Shown: positions 34,605 to 43,890 of the stretch, piece after piece
How positions within the stretch are numbered: position 1 is the stretch's first letter
Layout of the letters: the number at the start of each line of letters is the position of its first letter
Source of the DNA: Candidatus Merdivivens pullistercoris
GTDB taxonomy: Bacteria > Bacteroidota > Bacteroidia > Bacteroidales > UBA932
Assembly: GCA_017694935.1 (NCBI GenBank)
Contig: JADIME010000093.1
Coordinates: 1 to 54,938 of the forward strand
DNA: 54,938 bases
Reading direction: 5' to 3'
Notes under the pieces: generated by a model
Told to the model about the DNA's origin: nothing
Database searches by the model: none
What the model saw: the letters and a program-made list of their open reading frames with translations, nothing else
Position numbers and translations under genes: made by a program

Positions 34605-35861
34605 ATGGCAAAAAGAGTAGTTATTACAGGTATAGGAGTCATTTCCCCGGTGGGGAACGATATTCCTACGATGTGGGATAATATTAAGAACGGCCATTGC
34701 GGGGTTGAGACCCTGACTAAACTGGATTCGCCGTACGATGTGGAATTATCCACTTTGCCTGTCAAGGTAGTGGCCAAAGTCAAGGATTTTGATCCGGCAC
34801 TTTATGGCCTGAGTGTCGCTACCGTAAGAAGGAGTGACAAATATACCCAATATGCATTGGCTGCAGCGAAGCAGGCAATGCAGGATTCTGAACTGGAAGG
34901 CAAGATTGCACCGAGCCGTCTCGGCGTATATGTCGGCTCCGGTATCGGTGGAATACACACCAATATGGAGCAGATGCACAATCTTTTCTATGAAGGGGCG
35001 AGGAGGGTTTCTCCTTTGATGGTCCCTATGATGATTTCGAATATGGCTGCCGGAACGATAGCGATAGAGTTTCAGGCGCAGGGACCGTGCCTTCCTGTGG
35101 TTACTGCTTGTGCGACAGGTACTCATGCCGTCGGTGAGGCGTACAGGGCGATAAAACACGGATATGCCGATGCCATTATCGCCGGTGGAGCAGAGGCTCC
35201 TATCAACTCATTTGCAATGGCAGGCTTTGCCAACAGCAAGGCTCTCTCGAAGTCCGAGGATCCTAATGCCGCTTCGCTTCCATTCGACAAGCGCAGGGCG
35301 GGATTCGTCATGGGAGAAGGAGCCGGCGTGCTTATTCTTGAAGAGTATGAACATGCCGTTGCCCGCGGAGCCCGGATCTATGCGGAGGTGTGCGGTTATG
35401 GCAACACATGCGATGCCCATCATATCACGGCTCCCGAGCCGTCAGGGGAAGTTCCTGCCGCCGCAATGAAGGAAGCACTTTCCGAAGCGGGATACAATCC
35501 TGACAGGGATACCCTTTATATCAATGCGCACGGTACGGGAACACCTCTTAATGATGTGTCCGAGACAAATGCGATCAAGAAAGCTTTGGGCGATGTGGCT
35601 TACAAGGCACGTATAAGTTCGACCAAATCCATGACCGGGCACATGTTGGGAGCTGCCGGTGCCGTTGAAATCATCATCTCGGCATTGGCCATGAAGGATT
35701 CGATAATCCCTCCGACGGCCAATCTTGAATGCCCGGATCCTGAATGCGACCTGAACTATACTCCTAACAAGGCCCAAGAATGCAATATTGACGTGGCGAT
35801 GTCCAATTCGCTCGGTTTCGGAGGCCATAACGGTACAGTGGCTTTAAGAAAGATAAACTGA
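34605..35861 (+). CDS. fabF: Beta-ketoacyl-ACP synthase II
   Basis: A 418-residue FabF, the elongating condensing enzyme. The catalytic triad is visible: Cys in VVTACATGTHAVGEAYRAI, His in INAHGTGTPLNDVSE and His in NSLGFGGHNGTVAL. Lys in STKSMTGHMLGAAGAVE is also conserved. ATG at 34605 gives the standard start AKRVVITGIGVISPVGND; an upstream TTG adds four residues of no value. It lies 44 bases after fabH and 31 before fabZ. No acpP gene sits between fabH and fabF, unlike in many bacteria. Confidence 0.95.
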   Translation: MAKRVVITGIGVISPVGNDIPTMWDNIKNGHCGVETLTKLDSPYDVELSTLPVKVVAKVKDFDPALYGLSVATVRRSDKYTQYALAAAKQAMQDSELEGKIAPSRLGVYVGSGIGGIHTNMEQMHNLFYEGARRVSPLMVPMMISNMAAGTIAIEFQAQGPCLPVVTACATGTHAVGEAYRAIKHGYADAIIAGGAEAPINSFAMAGFANSKALSKSEDPNAASLPFDKRRAGFVMGEGAGVLILEEYEHAVARGARIYAEVCGYGNTCDAHHITAPEPSGEVPAAAMKEALSEAGYNPDRDTLYINAHGTGTPLNDVSETNAIKKALGDVAYKARISSTKSMTGHMLGAAGAVEIIISALAMKDSIIPPTANLECPDPECDLNYTPNKAQECNIDVAMSNSLGFGGHNGTVALRKIN

Positions 35862-35892
35862 TAAATCGACTAATATACTAAAACCTGACATT

Positions 35893-36303
35893 ATGGATAG
35901 AGAGGAATTAAAAAAGTACTTGCCTCATCGCGAGCCGATGTTGCTTATCGATGAAATTTATATGGAGGATGACGGGACTGTCCGTGCCTATTATACGGTA
36001 CGGGGAGATGAGTTTTTCCTTCAGGGACACTATCCCGGACATCCGGTCGTTCCCGGGGTAATCCAATGCGAAATAATGGGGCAGGCAAGTTCATTGCTGG
36101 TACTCAGCGCTTTGGAAGGGCATACGCCTTTTTATACCGGAATAGACTCCGCACGTTTTAAACATCAGATAGTTCCAGGCGACAAGATGGAAATAAGGAC
36201 GAAGCTCATCAAGAGCCGCGGTATGATGTTTTTCACTGAAGCGAGTATATACGTAGGGGAGACTCTTTGCTCGAAAGCCTCTCTTTCTTTCATGTTGAAG
36301 TGA
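35893..36303 (+). CDS. fabZ: 3-hydroxyacyl-ACP dehydratase, FabZ family
   Basis: A 136-residue hot-dog-fold dehydratase. The active-site His is in GHYPGHPVVPGV and the Glu in IQCEIMGQASSLL, as in FabZ. The start (LKKYLPHREPMLLIDEI) is typical. It would remove water from 3-hydroxyacyl-ACP in each elongation round. It is the last gene of the fab operon and is followed by a strong terminator. Confidence 0.9.
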   Translation: MDREELKKYLPHREPMLLIDEIYMEDDGTVRAYYTVRGDEFFLQGHYPGHPVVPGVIQCEIMGQASSLLVLSALEGHTPFYTGIDSARFKHQIVPGDKMEIRTKLIKSRGMMFFTEASIYVGETLCSKASLSFMLK

Positions 36304-36351
36304 GAAAACAGTATTCAGGCAGTTTTTTAAAACAACGAAATAATTTCCAAT

Positions 36352-36398
36352 AGGAAAGAGGCCGACCCAAAAGAGATTTTGCGGTCGGCCTCTTTCCT
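36352..36398. terminator. Bidirectional terminator between fabZ and cysS
   Basis: Arms AGGAAAGAGGCCGACC (36352-36367) and its exact complement (36383-36398) form a 16-bp perfect stem with a 15-base loop between two convergent genes. Confidence 0.8.
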
Positions 36399-36420
36399 CA
36401 TTAAGCGTTATCGATTCCGG

Positions 36421-37893
36421 TCAGGCCAGATACCATTCCGTGCCTTCTTTTGTGTCCTTGATTTGGATTCCCGCCTCTTTCAATTCGTCCCTTATCCTGT
36501 CGCTTGTAGCCCAGTCCTTGTTTTCCTTGGCTTTTTTGCGGATGTCGATGATCATGTCCACGAGTTTGCCTACGACATCCTCATGTCCGTCGGCGGTTTC
36601 CTCGTCCACGAGTCCCAATACGTCGGTAAGAATGACCGTAAAAATCTCTTTTAATGTGCTATGATCTGCCGTGTTGATTCTTACCTGTTTTTCCTTGGCG
36701 GAGTTTACTATCCTTACCGCATCGAAAATATGCGCCATGGCTACCGGGGTGTTGAGGTCATCGCACAGGGCGTCGTATATCCTGTCGAAGATGTTTTTTA
36801 TTTCAGGCAGTTCCGCGGCATTGTCGTCAGGCACAAGTTTCAGGACATCCTTTGCCGCCTGCATGACCCTTCTCAACCCTTTTTCGGATGCCTGCAGTGC
36901 CTCATTGCTGAAATCGAGTGTGCTGCGGTAGTGTGCCTGCAATATGAAAAACCTGATAGTCATCGGGGAATAGGCCTGTTCGAGAACGGAGTTCTTGCCG
37001 GTGAAAAGTTCTTCCAGTGTGATGAAGTTCCCGAGGGATTTGCCCATCTTCTGCCCTTTTATGGTGATCATATTGTTGTGCATCCAGTAATTTACCCCTC
37101 CGGTCCCCCTTGAAGCCATGTTTTGTGCCAGTTCGCATTCATGGTGCGGAAACATCAGGTCCATGCCTCCTCCGTGTATGTCGAATCGGGTGCCGAGATA
37201 TTTTTCGCTCATTGCGGAGCATTCGAGATGCCAGCCCGGGAATCCCTCTCCCCAAGGCGAAGGCCACCTCATGATGTGCTCGGGCGAGGCTTTTTTCCAA
37301 AGTGCGAAATCGTATGGCGAATGCTTGTCGTCCTGTCCGTCCAATTCCCTCGTGTTCGAAATCATTTCATCCAATACGCGGCCTGAAAGTATTCCGTATT
37401 TGTGATTCTTGTCGTATGCCTTTACGTCAAAATACACGGAGCCGTTGCTTTCGTATGCATATCCTGCATCGAGTATCTTTTGTACGAGTCCGATCTGTTC
37501 TATGATGTGGCCGGAAGCCCGTGGTTCTATGCTCGGCGGCGCGACATTCAGTTTACGCATCGCCTCGTGGTAGCGTATCGTATACTCCTGAGAGACTTCC
37601 ATCGGCTCGAGCTGCTCGACCCTTGCTTTCTTGGCTATCTTGTCTTCTCCGTTGTCGGAATCGTTTTCCAGATGCCCTACATCCGTAATGTTCCTTACAT
37701 ATCTTACTTTGTATCCGAGGTGCCTTAAAAATCTGACCAATACATCGTAAGTGATTCCCGGCCTTGCGTGTCCCAGATGTGCGTCCCCGTAAACTGTGGG
37801 ACCGCATACGTAAATCCCGACATATCCCGGAGTTATCGGTTTGAACAATTCTTTTTTACGGCTTAGCGTGTTATGGATGTAAATGTCTTTCAT
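36421..37893 (-). CDS. cysS: Cysteinyl-tRNA synthetase
   Basis: A 490-residue class I synthetase. Seen: [21 protein letters not shown] (zinc-binding Cys and the HIGH-like HLGH), [10 protein letters not shown] and HHECELAQ (other zinc ligands), and [13 protein letters not shown] (KMSKS-like). The C-terminal DALR-type domain is present and the length is normal. It charges tRNA-Cys in the cytoplasm. It is monocistronic, between its own promoter and a terminator. Confidence 0.97.
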   Translation of the reverse strand: MKDIYIHNTLSRKKELFKPITPGYVGIYVCGPTVYGDAHLGHARPGITYDVLVRFLRHLGYKVRYVRNITDVGHLENDSDNGEDKIAKKARVEQLEPMEVSQEYTIRYHEAMRKLNVAPPSIEPRASGHIIEQIGLVQKILDAGYAYESNGSVYFDVKAYDKNHKYGILSGRVLDEMISNTRELDGQDDKHSPYDFALWKKASPEHIMRWPSPWGEGFPGWHLECSAMSEKYLGTRFDIHGGGMDLMFPHHECELAQNMASRGTGGVNYWMHNNMITIKGQKMGKSLGNFITLEELFTGKNSVLEQAYSPMTIRFFILQAHYRSTLDFSNEALQASEKGLRRVMQAAKDVLKLVPDDNAAELPEIKNIFDRIYDALCDDLNTPVAMAHIFDAVRIVNSAKEKQVRINTADHSTLKEIFTVILTDVLGLVDEETADGHEDVVGKLVDMIIDIRKKAKENKDWATSDRIRDELKEAGIQIKDTKEGTEWYLA

Positions 37894-37914
37894 GATATTT
37901 CAAAATAATGCCCC

Positions 37915-37923
37915 GCAAAATTA
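37915..37923 (-). promoter_or_regulatory. -7 box of cysS
   Basis: On the minus strand this reads TAATTTTGC, an exact TAnnTTTGC match, 21 bases before the cysS ATG. The following GGGGCAT is unlike the repeat element, so this is an independent promoter. Confidence 0.55.
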
Positions 37924-37942
37924 GTGAAATCTTTCGAAAAAA

Positions 37943-38013
37943 ATGATGTCCGGCATCCGCAAAAGTGGCAATGTCGGTATTAAACATCATTGTTAATCAT
38001 TGCCGGACATCAT
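37943..38013. terminator. Long-loop hairpin between ssb and cysS
   Basis: ATGATGTCCGGCA (37943-37955) and its exact complement (38001-38013) form a 13-bp stem. A second, competing pair (GGCAATG / CATTGCC) lies inside and overlaps the right arm. It sits just after the ssb stop and may end the ssb transcript. The long 45-base loop makes a simple terminator uncertain. Confidence 0.45.
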
Positions 38014-38023
38014 GTCCCCGTTT

Positions 38024-38365
38024 CTATTTGAAGTCTTCAGGGTTTACTATCTGTAGCCTGTTTGCTATGACTTCATAGACTTTTTTCTCTTCTCCCTCGT
38101 TGTTTGTGAATTTTGAAACCCTCAGCCTTCCGCATGCATAGATGGCCGTCCCCTTTGTTATCGAGTCGAAATCCGGCATTCCGCGCCCTTCCCATGCCAC
38201 TATGTTGTGCCATGTGGTTTCAATTACGGGCTTGCCGTCTTTGTCCCGATAGGAATAATTGGTCGCAATCTTGAATCTTGCCACCCTGTTGTCTCCGAAT
38301 TTGTTGATTTTGGCGTCCTCGCCCACGTTCCCTCGAAGTTCGATTCTGTTAAGTGTGTAATCCAT
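38024..38365 (-). CDS. ssb: Single-stranded DNA-binding protein, short form
   Basis: A 113-residue OB-fold protein. Seen: LNRIELRGNVGEDAKINKFGDNRVARFKIATNYSY, TTWHNIVAWEG and GTAIYACGRLRVSKFTNNEGEEKKVYEVIANRLQIVNPEDFK. The disordered acidic C-terminal tip (DDDIPF-like) that docks partner proteins in ordinary SSB is missing. It may be the short SSB form of Bacteroidota, used beside a full-length SSB elsewhere; I cannot tell whether it is the essential one. It stands alone between two intergenic regions. Confidence 0.85.
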   Translation of the reverse strand: MDYTLNRIELRGNVGEDAKINKFGDNRVARFKIATNYSYRDKDGKPVIETTWHNIVAWEGRGMPDFDSITKGTAIYACGRLRVSKFTNNEGEEKKVYEVIANRLQIVNPEDFK

Positions 38366-38629
38366 AAAGCAAAAAATTATTTTGATGCAAAGTAAGGACG
38401 CCTGGCGGCTGTTAGTCGGTTGATAAGTATTTATTTCCGTTTAAAACCGGATACGTTGTCCGGGGCGTGCTTCATGTTTTTACAATAAAAAATAAAATTT
38501 ATACTGAAAAAGATATTTTTCGCCACGAAATGTGTGATTGGAAGCCCGGGAAGCCGCGGGGAGGCGGATATAATGGAAATAATTAGTAACTTGCATCATT
38601 CTTAATGACTGTGCGGCAGGACAGGGAAT

Positions 38630-39016
38630 ATGATGAAAGAAAAGGAGAGAGGAATGGAAGTGCGGTGCTGTCTGGAATGCGGTGAGCCGTTGAAAGGAAG
38701 GAGCGACAAAAAATTTTGCTGTGATTATTGCAGGAATGTATATAATAACCGTCGGAATTGTGGGAGGAGACGACTGATGGACGGAGTAAACAGGAAATTG
38801 TCACACAATTACAGATTGCTGGAAAACCTTGCGGGAAACAGGACAAGGCTTTCGTCCTTGGAAAAGGAGGGGTTTGCCAGGCAGTTTTATACGGGAAGCG
38901 GAGGCTTTTGGACTTTCAGGTATTATGAATGTTATGATATGAGATACAGGATCTCGTTCGGTTATTTAAAGGTTTCAAAAAACAATAATGATGATAAACA
39001 ATCCGTTACTGATTGA
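38630..39016 (+). CDS. Small zinc-ribbon protein
   Basis: A 128-residue protein with an N-terminal zinc-ribbon motif, CCLECGEPLKGRSDKKFCCDYCRNVYNN (about 12-39), known in many small Bacteroidota proteins of unknown function. The rest is basic, with a central helix and a C-terminal block ending YLKVSKNNNDDKQ. Starts at 38630 and 38633 are equally possible. A near-consensus -7 box (TAACTTGC, one T short) lies upstream at about 38586. Its 3' end overlaps the M3 peptidase start by 29 bases in another frame, indicating coupled expression. Confidence 0.65.
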   Translation: MMKEKERGMEVRCCLECGEPLKGRSDKKFCCDYCRNVYNNRRNCGRRRLMDGVNRKLSHNYRLLENLAGNRTRLSSLEKEGFARQFYTGSGGFWTFRYYECYDMRYRISFGYLKVSKNNNDDKQSVTD

Positions 39017-41021
39017 TTCGCCGTTGGAGTACGGCGCCCCGCTTTTCAATGAAATCCGGGAAGAACATTTTCTGCCGGCTTTTCAGGAAGCCATAAGGCA
39101 GGCGGAAAACGAAATAGACGCGATAGTGGAAAATGCCGATGACCCCGATTTCGAAAATACCATTGCAGCTTCGGACAGGGCCGGACGGCTTGTAGACAGG
39201 GTGGCCGGGATATTTTACAATATCAATTCGGCATGTACCAGCGATGGCATAAAGGAGATTGCACGGAAAGTTTCGCCGATGATGACGGCTTATGCCTTGT
39301 ATATATCATTGAATGAGAAACTGTTTGAAAAAGTCGACAAGGTATATGGGGACAGGGATAAATTGTCTTTGACTCCCGAACAGTCGATGCTTCTGAAAAA
39401 AACGCACGAGTCGTTCGTGCGCGGCGGTGCGGCCTTGTCGCCTGAGGATAAAAAGAAATACGGGGAATTGTCCGAGGCTCTGGATCTCGCGAAACTCAGA
39501 TTTGAAAAGAACCTTTTGGATGCGACAAATGATTATGTGCTTCATGTAAAAGAAGAGTCAAGGCTCAAAGGACTTCCTTCGTATGTGATTGAAGCGGCTG
39601 CCGAGGAAGCCAGAGGCAGGGGGCTCGACGGCTGGGCTTTCACTTTGTCGCATACGAGCATGGGGTCTTTTCTCAGATTCGCCGATGACAGGGAGTTGCG
39701 TAAAGAGATTTGGATGGCGTCGGCGACAAAGGCGCTCGGCGGCAGGTTCGACAATTGCAAAGTGCTGAATGAAATAGTTTCATTGAAGTCGGGTATTGCA
39801 AGGCTTCTCGGATATGAAACATACGCGGATTATGTTTTGGTGGAGAGGATGGCAAAGGACAGATCCACAGTGGATGCTTTTCTGTCAGGTCTTGCGGACA
39901 AGACGTTGCCGTATGCCCGCAGGGATGTGGACATGGTTGCGGAATATGCTGTATCGCAGGGATTTGTCGAGGAGTTGATGCCGTGGGATTTTTCATATTG
40001 GGCAGAAAAATGCCGGGAAACCGAGTTCTCGTTGAAAGAAGAACAATTGAAGCCGTATTTCAGACTGGAAGCGGTAGTAGATGCCGTTTTCGGCCTTGCA
40101 GGCAAACTTTACGGGATTAGTTTTGAGCAAAGGGATGATCTTCCCGCATATCATCCTGATGTGAAGGTGTATGATGTCAAGGATGCGGACGGAAAGCATT
40201 TGTCGCTGTTGTATATGGATTTTTTCCCCCGCGACAATAAGAACTCCGGGGCATGGATGAATCCTTTTATAGGACAATATGTATCGGAAGGGGAGGATCA
40301 CCGTCCGCTTATAAGCGTGGTGACGAATTTCACAAAGCCGACGGCAACAAAACCTTCGTTGCTGACACATTCCGAGGTGACCACCTTGCTGCACGAGTTC
40401 GGCCATGCATTGCACGAGACCTTCTCGCAGTGCAATTATGCCTCACTGTCAGGGACCAATGTCCCGTGGGACTTTGTGGAATTTCCTTCGCAGATCATGG
40501 AGAACTGGGCTTTCGAGCCGGAGTATCTTGCCTCTTTTGCAAAACATTATGAGACAGGCGAGCCTATTCCGGAAGAACTGGTGGGGAAACTGGTAAAGGC
40601 CAGAAATTACTTGTCCGGTTATGCTCAGCTAAGACAGCTTCAGTTCGGCATTTTGGACATGAAGTGGTATTCGTCCGTGCATTCCACTATAGAAGACGTG
40701 CCGTCTTTTGAAAAACGGATATTGTCACCGGTTTCTGTACTCCCGATGATTGACGGTACGGCGGTTTCCCCGTCTTTCTCACATATTTTCGACGGGGGTT
40801 ATTCGGCAGGATATTATTCCTATAAATGGGCTGAAGTGCTTGAAGCGGATGCCTACTCATTGTTCGAGGAGAGGGGCGTTTTTGACAAGGGAACCGCTTC
40901 TTCCCTGCGTGAAAAGATTCTGAGCAAGGGAGGCACGGAGGATGCTTCCGCAATGTACAGGGATTTCAGGGGAAGGGATCCGGAACCTGATGCCCTGCTG
41001 AAAAAATCAGGCATGATATAA
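38988..41021 (+). CDS. M3 family oligopeptidase (Dcp/OpdA-like)
   Basis: A 677-residue metallopeptidase of family M3. The zinc site is TTLLHEFGHALHETFSQC (HExGH, about residues 464-468) with the third ligand Glu in VEFPSQIMENW. The N-terminus (NPLLIDSPLEYGAPLFNEIREEHFLPAFQEAIRQAENEIDAI) is typical of the PrlC/Dcp group. No signal peptide is seen, so it probably degrades peptides in the cytoplasm. Whether it acts as a dipeptidyl carboxypeptidase or an oligopeptidase cannot be decided. It overlaps the zinc-ribbon gene by 29 bases. Confidence 0.92.
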   Translation: MMINNPLLIDSPLEYGAPLFNEIREEHFLPAFQEAIRQAENEIDAIVENADDPDFENTIAASDRAGRLVDRVAGIFYNINSACTSDGIKEIARKVSPMMTAYALYISLNEKLFEKVDKVYGDRDKLSLTPEQSMLLKKTHESFVRGGAALSPEDKKKYGELSEALDLAKLRFEKNLLDATNDYVLHVKEESRLKGLPSYVIEAAAEEARGRGLDGWAFTLSHTSMGSFLRFADDRELRKEIWMASATKALGGRFDNCKVLNEIVSLKSGIARLLGYETYADYVLVERMAKDRSTVDAFLSGLADKTLPYARRDVDMVAEYAVSQGFVEELMPWDFSYWAEKCRETEFSLKEEQLKPYFRLEAVVDAVFGLAGKLYGISFEQRDDLPAYHPDVKVYDVKDADGKHLSLLYMDFFPRDNKNSGAWMNPFIGQYVSEGEDHRPLISVVTNFTKPTATKPSLLTHSEVTTLLHEFGHALHETFSQCNYASLSGTNVPWDFVEFPSQIMENWAFEPEYLASFAKHYETGEPIPEELVGKLVKARNYLSGYAQLRQLQFGILDMKWYSSVHSTIEDVPSFEKRILSPVSVLPMIDGTAVSPSFSHIFDGGYSAGYYSYKWAEVLEADAYSLFEERGVFDKGTASSLREKILSKGGTEDASAMYRDFRGRDPEPDALLKKSGMI

Positions 41022-41071
41022 CGGGCTGAAGGGTGTCTGTCATGCAGTGAAGACGGTACAAAAACAAAAAA

Positions 41072-41110
41072 CAGAGGACCATACTCGGGATTTTCCGGTA
41101 CGGTCCTCTG
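41072..41110. terminator. Hairpin between the M3 peptidase and acyl-CoA dehydrogenase genes
   Basis: CAGAGGACC (41072-41080) pairs with GGTCCTCTG (41102-41110), with further pairing inward (TAC/GTA). It lies between two convergent genes and is preceded by an A-rich run, which gives T residues for transcripts from the right. Confidence 0.6.
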
Positions 41111-41158
41111 AAGTATTGCGATTGTCCAAGTCAGACTTTTGTGCAACCGTAAAATTTG

Positions 41159-42865
41159 CTATTTGCGGTAGCCTGCAAGCTGGTCTTGTGTGAACCGGGC
41201 AATGAATGCATTGTGTTTTTCCACTTCTGCTTCGGCGTAATTTACGTAAATCCTTGCAGATTCCGTGAACATTTCAGGCGCACGTGTGGCATCCTGTATG
41301 ATCAGGTGCGACATTATGCATACTGCCGCCATTTCATACAGCCTCCTTGCAAGGAAATCATGCATTTCCTGGTTGTCCGCATCCTTGACATAATTCGTGC
41401 ATGTCTCGAATTTGTCCGACATCTTCCTGACCCTCTCCAGAAGAGGCTGCATTTCGGCGCTTGCGGGCATTTGCTCGAATTCACGCAATGTGGCGATGTA
41501 TGAACCGTTTGTCACATAGCGTATCGCGGCAACTACCTGAAGCTGTGTGGTGCCTTCGTAAATGCTGGTGATGCGGGCATCGCGGTATATGCGCTGGCAG
41601 GCATATTCAAGCATGAATCCGCTGCCTCCGTGTACTTGTATGCAGTCGTATGTGTTCTGGTTCGCATATTCGGAGTTCATCCCTTTTGCGAGCGGGGTGA
41701 AGGCATCGGCGAGTTTGGAGTACTTTTTCTGCTCCTGACGTTCTTCCGGAGTCAGCTGGCGCTCGCGTGCTATGTCTTCCAATGCCTTGTAGATATCCAC
41801 ATAGCGTGCTGTCTGGTAGAGAAGTGCGCGCCCGGCATCGAGTTTGGCCTTGATCGTGGACAGCATGTCGTATACGGCAGGGAATTCGATGATGGCTTTC
41901 CCGAATTGCCTGCGGTCGCGTGCGTATGCCACGGCTTCGTTATATGCTGCCTGGCTCAGTCCGACAGACTGGGCGGCGATGCCGAGACGGGCGCCGTTCA
42001 TCAGTGCCATGACGTACCTGATGAGGCCGAATTTGCGGTTTCCGCACAGCTCGGCACGGGCGTTCTTGTAAACCAATTCGCATGTAGGCGAGCCGTGGAT
42101 ACCGAGTTTGTTTTCAATGCGGCGTACGTCTACTCCTCCGTCGCGTTTGTCATAAATGAACATCGAAAGCCCTCGTCCGTCCTTGGTGCCTTCCTCTGAA
42201 CGGGCAAGAACCAAATGGATGTCGGCGTCTCCGTTGGTGATGAAACGTTTTACTCCGTTCAGCCTCCAGCAATTGTTGGCTTCGTCGAATGTGGCTTTCA
42301 GCATCACGCTTTGCAGGTCGCTTCCTGCATCAGGCTCGGTAAGGTCCATCGACATCGTTTCGCCGGCGCAGATGCGGGGGATGAAACGGCTGTGCTGGTC
42401 TTCGTTGCCGAATTCATAGAGTGTTTCTATGCAGTCCTGCAATGACCAGATATTGCCGAATCCGGCATCGGCGGCGGCGACGATTTCGGCGCACATCGTG
42501 TACGGGGTGATAGGAAAATTAAGTCCCCCGAAACGGCGCGGCATTGTCATTCCGTTAAGCCCTGCCTTGACCATTGCGTCGAGATTCTGTTTTGTGCCGC
42601 TTGCATATTCTACCCTGCCGTTGGAAAGGTGTGGCCCTTCCTGATCCACGCCTTCGGCATTGGCCGCTATGATTTCGCCGGTTATTTCGCCGGTTATTTC
42701 AAGTACTTTGTCATACGAATCCATTGCATCGGCGTAATCCTGGGGGGCGTAATCGTACTGTTCTTTGTCCCTGTAGCCGCGCTCTTTCAATTCGCAGATA
42801 CGTTCCATCATCGGGTTGTCGAGATGGAATTTCAATTCCGGTATGTCTTTATAAAAATTTGCCAT
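41159..42865 (-). CDS. Acyl-CoA dehydrogenase
   Basis: A 568-residue FAD enzyme. Seen: MSMDLTEPDAGSDLQS (substrate and FAD region), RFITNGDADIHLVLAR, CELVYKNARAELCG, the QFGKAIIEFPAVYDML block, and YEGTTQLQVVAAIRYV with the catalytic Glu. The family is usually about 380 residues; this longer form, with an N-terminal extension and a C-terminal helical domain, matches the AcdA/DUF1974-like variant common in Bacteroidota. It oxidises an acyl-CoA, giving electrons to EtfAB, encoded 3 bases upstream. The substrate chain length is unknown. Confidence 0.9.
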   Translation of the reverse strand: MANFYKDIPELKFHLDNPMMERICELKERGYRDKEQYDYAPQDYADAMDSYDKVLEITGEITGEIIAANAEGVDQEGPHLSNGRVEYASGTKQNLDAMVKAGLNGMTMPRRFGGLNFPITPYTMCAEIVAAADAGFGNIWSLQDCIETLYEFGNEDQHSRFIPRICAGETMSMDLTEPDAGSDLQSVMLKATFDEANNCWRLNGVKRFITNGDADIHLVLARSEEGTKDGRGLSMFIYDKRDGGVDVRRIENKLGIHGSPTCELVYKNARAELCGNRKFGLIRYVMALMNGARLGIAAQSVGLSQAAYNEAVAYARDRRQFGKAIIEFPAVYDMLSTIKAKLDAGRALLYQTARYVDIYKALEDIARERQLTPEERQEQKKYSKLADAFTPLAKGMNSEYANQNTYDCIQVHGGSGFMLEYACQRIYRDARITSIYEGTTQLQVVAAIRYVTNGSYIATLREFEQMPASAEMQPLLERVRKMSDKFETCTNYVKDADNQEMHDFLARRLYEMAAVCIMSHLIIQDATRAPEMFTESARIYVNYAEAEVEKHNAFIARFTQDQLAGYRK

Positions 42866-42868
42866 GGC

Positions 42869-43888
42869 TTACTTGCTGTGTGATTTGTAATATTTTATCA
42901 TTTTAGGGATAACTTCTTCCACCGTTCCGTTAATCACATAATCGGCGATGGCGTTTATAGGTGCGTTTTCATCATTGTTGATTGATATGATGATGCCGCT
43001 TTCCTGCATTCCGGCGATGTGCTGGATTTGTCCGCTTATGCCGCATGCTATGTAGAGTTTAGGGCGTACTGTTATTCCGGTCTGTCCGATCTGACGGTCA
43101 TGGTCGGCAAAGCCGGCATCAACTGCCGCACGGCTCGCGCCTACTTCGGCATGGAGCTCTTTTGCAAGCTCGAACAGCATGTCGAATCCTTCTTTCGAGC
43201 CCATTCCGTAACCTCCGGCCACAACGATAGGCGCACCTTTCAGGTTGTGTTTTGCCTTTTCCACATGGCGGTCGATTACTTTCACTACATAGTCGGCTGT
43301 GCGTACGTATTTTGCCACATCGTGCCTTACGGTCTCTCCCTTGTATGCCGGGTCGAGTATCTCTTTCTTCATGACCCCCTCGCGGACGGTAGCCATCTGC
43401 GGACGGTGCTCAGGGTTTACGATGGTGGCCACGATGTTCCCTCCGAATGCGGGACGTATCTGGTAAAGCAGGTCCTGATATACTTTACCGGCTCTCTTGT
43501 CTTCGTGGTTGCCGATTTCCAATGCGGTGCAGTCCGCTGTAAGGCCGCTTGTCAATGCTGAAGAAACGCGCGGGCCAAGGTCTCGCCCGATTACAGTCGC
43601 TCCCATGAGGCATATCTGCGGTTTTTCTTCTTTGAACAGGTTGATCAGTATGGATGCATGGGGAAGGGACGTGTACGGGTAAAGTCCCGGAGCGTCGAAT
43701 ACATGAAGACGGTCTACCCCGTAAGGTAAAACCTGTCCCTCTATGCCTTCGAGTCCGCTGCCTGCGGCAATGGCTTCAAGGCGGCATCCGAGCCTGGTGG
43801 CTAATTTACGGCCTTTGGTCAGCAGCTCAAGGCTGACATCGGCTACCGTAGTGCCTTCTATTTCAAGATATACAAATACGTTATTCAT
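42869..43888 (-). CDS. etfA: Electron transfer flavoprotein, alpha subunit
   Basis: A 339-residue EtfA. The C-terminal FAD-binding domain is clear: IVVAGGYGMGSKEGFDMLFELAKELHAEVGASRAAVDAGFADHDRQIGQTG, and PKLYIACGISGQIQHIAGMQESGIIISINNDENAPINAIADY. The N-terminal domain fits the family. It pairs with EtfB (2 bases upstream) to accept electrons from the acyl-CoA dehydrogenase encoded next. The final acceptor is not encoded in this window. Confidence 0.95.
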   Translation of the reverse strand: MNNVFVYLEIEGTTVADVSLELLTKGRKLATRLGCRLEAIAAGSGLEGIEGQVLPYGVDRLHVFDAPGLYPYTSLPHASILINLFKEEKPQICLMGATVIGRDLGPRVSSALTSGLTADCTALEIGNHEDKRAGKVYQDLLYQIRPAFGGNIVATIVNPEHRPQMATVREGVMKKEILDPAYKGETVRHDVAKYVRTADYVVKVIDRHVEKAKHNLKGAPIVVAGGYGMGSKEGFDMLFELAKELHAEVGASRAAVDAGFADHDRQIGQTGITVRPKLYIACGISGQIQHIAGMQESGIIISINNDENAPINAIADYVINGTVEEVIPKMIKYYKSHSK

Positions 43889-43890
43889 GA

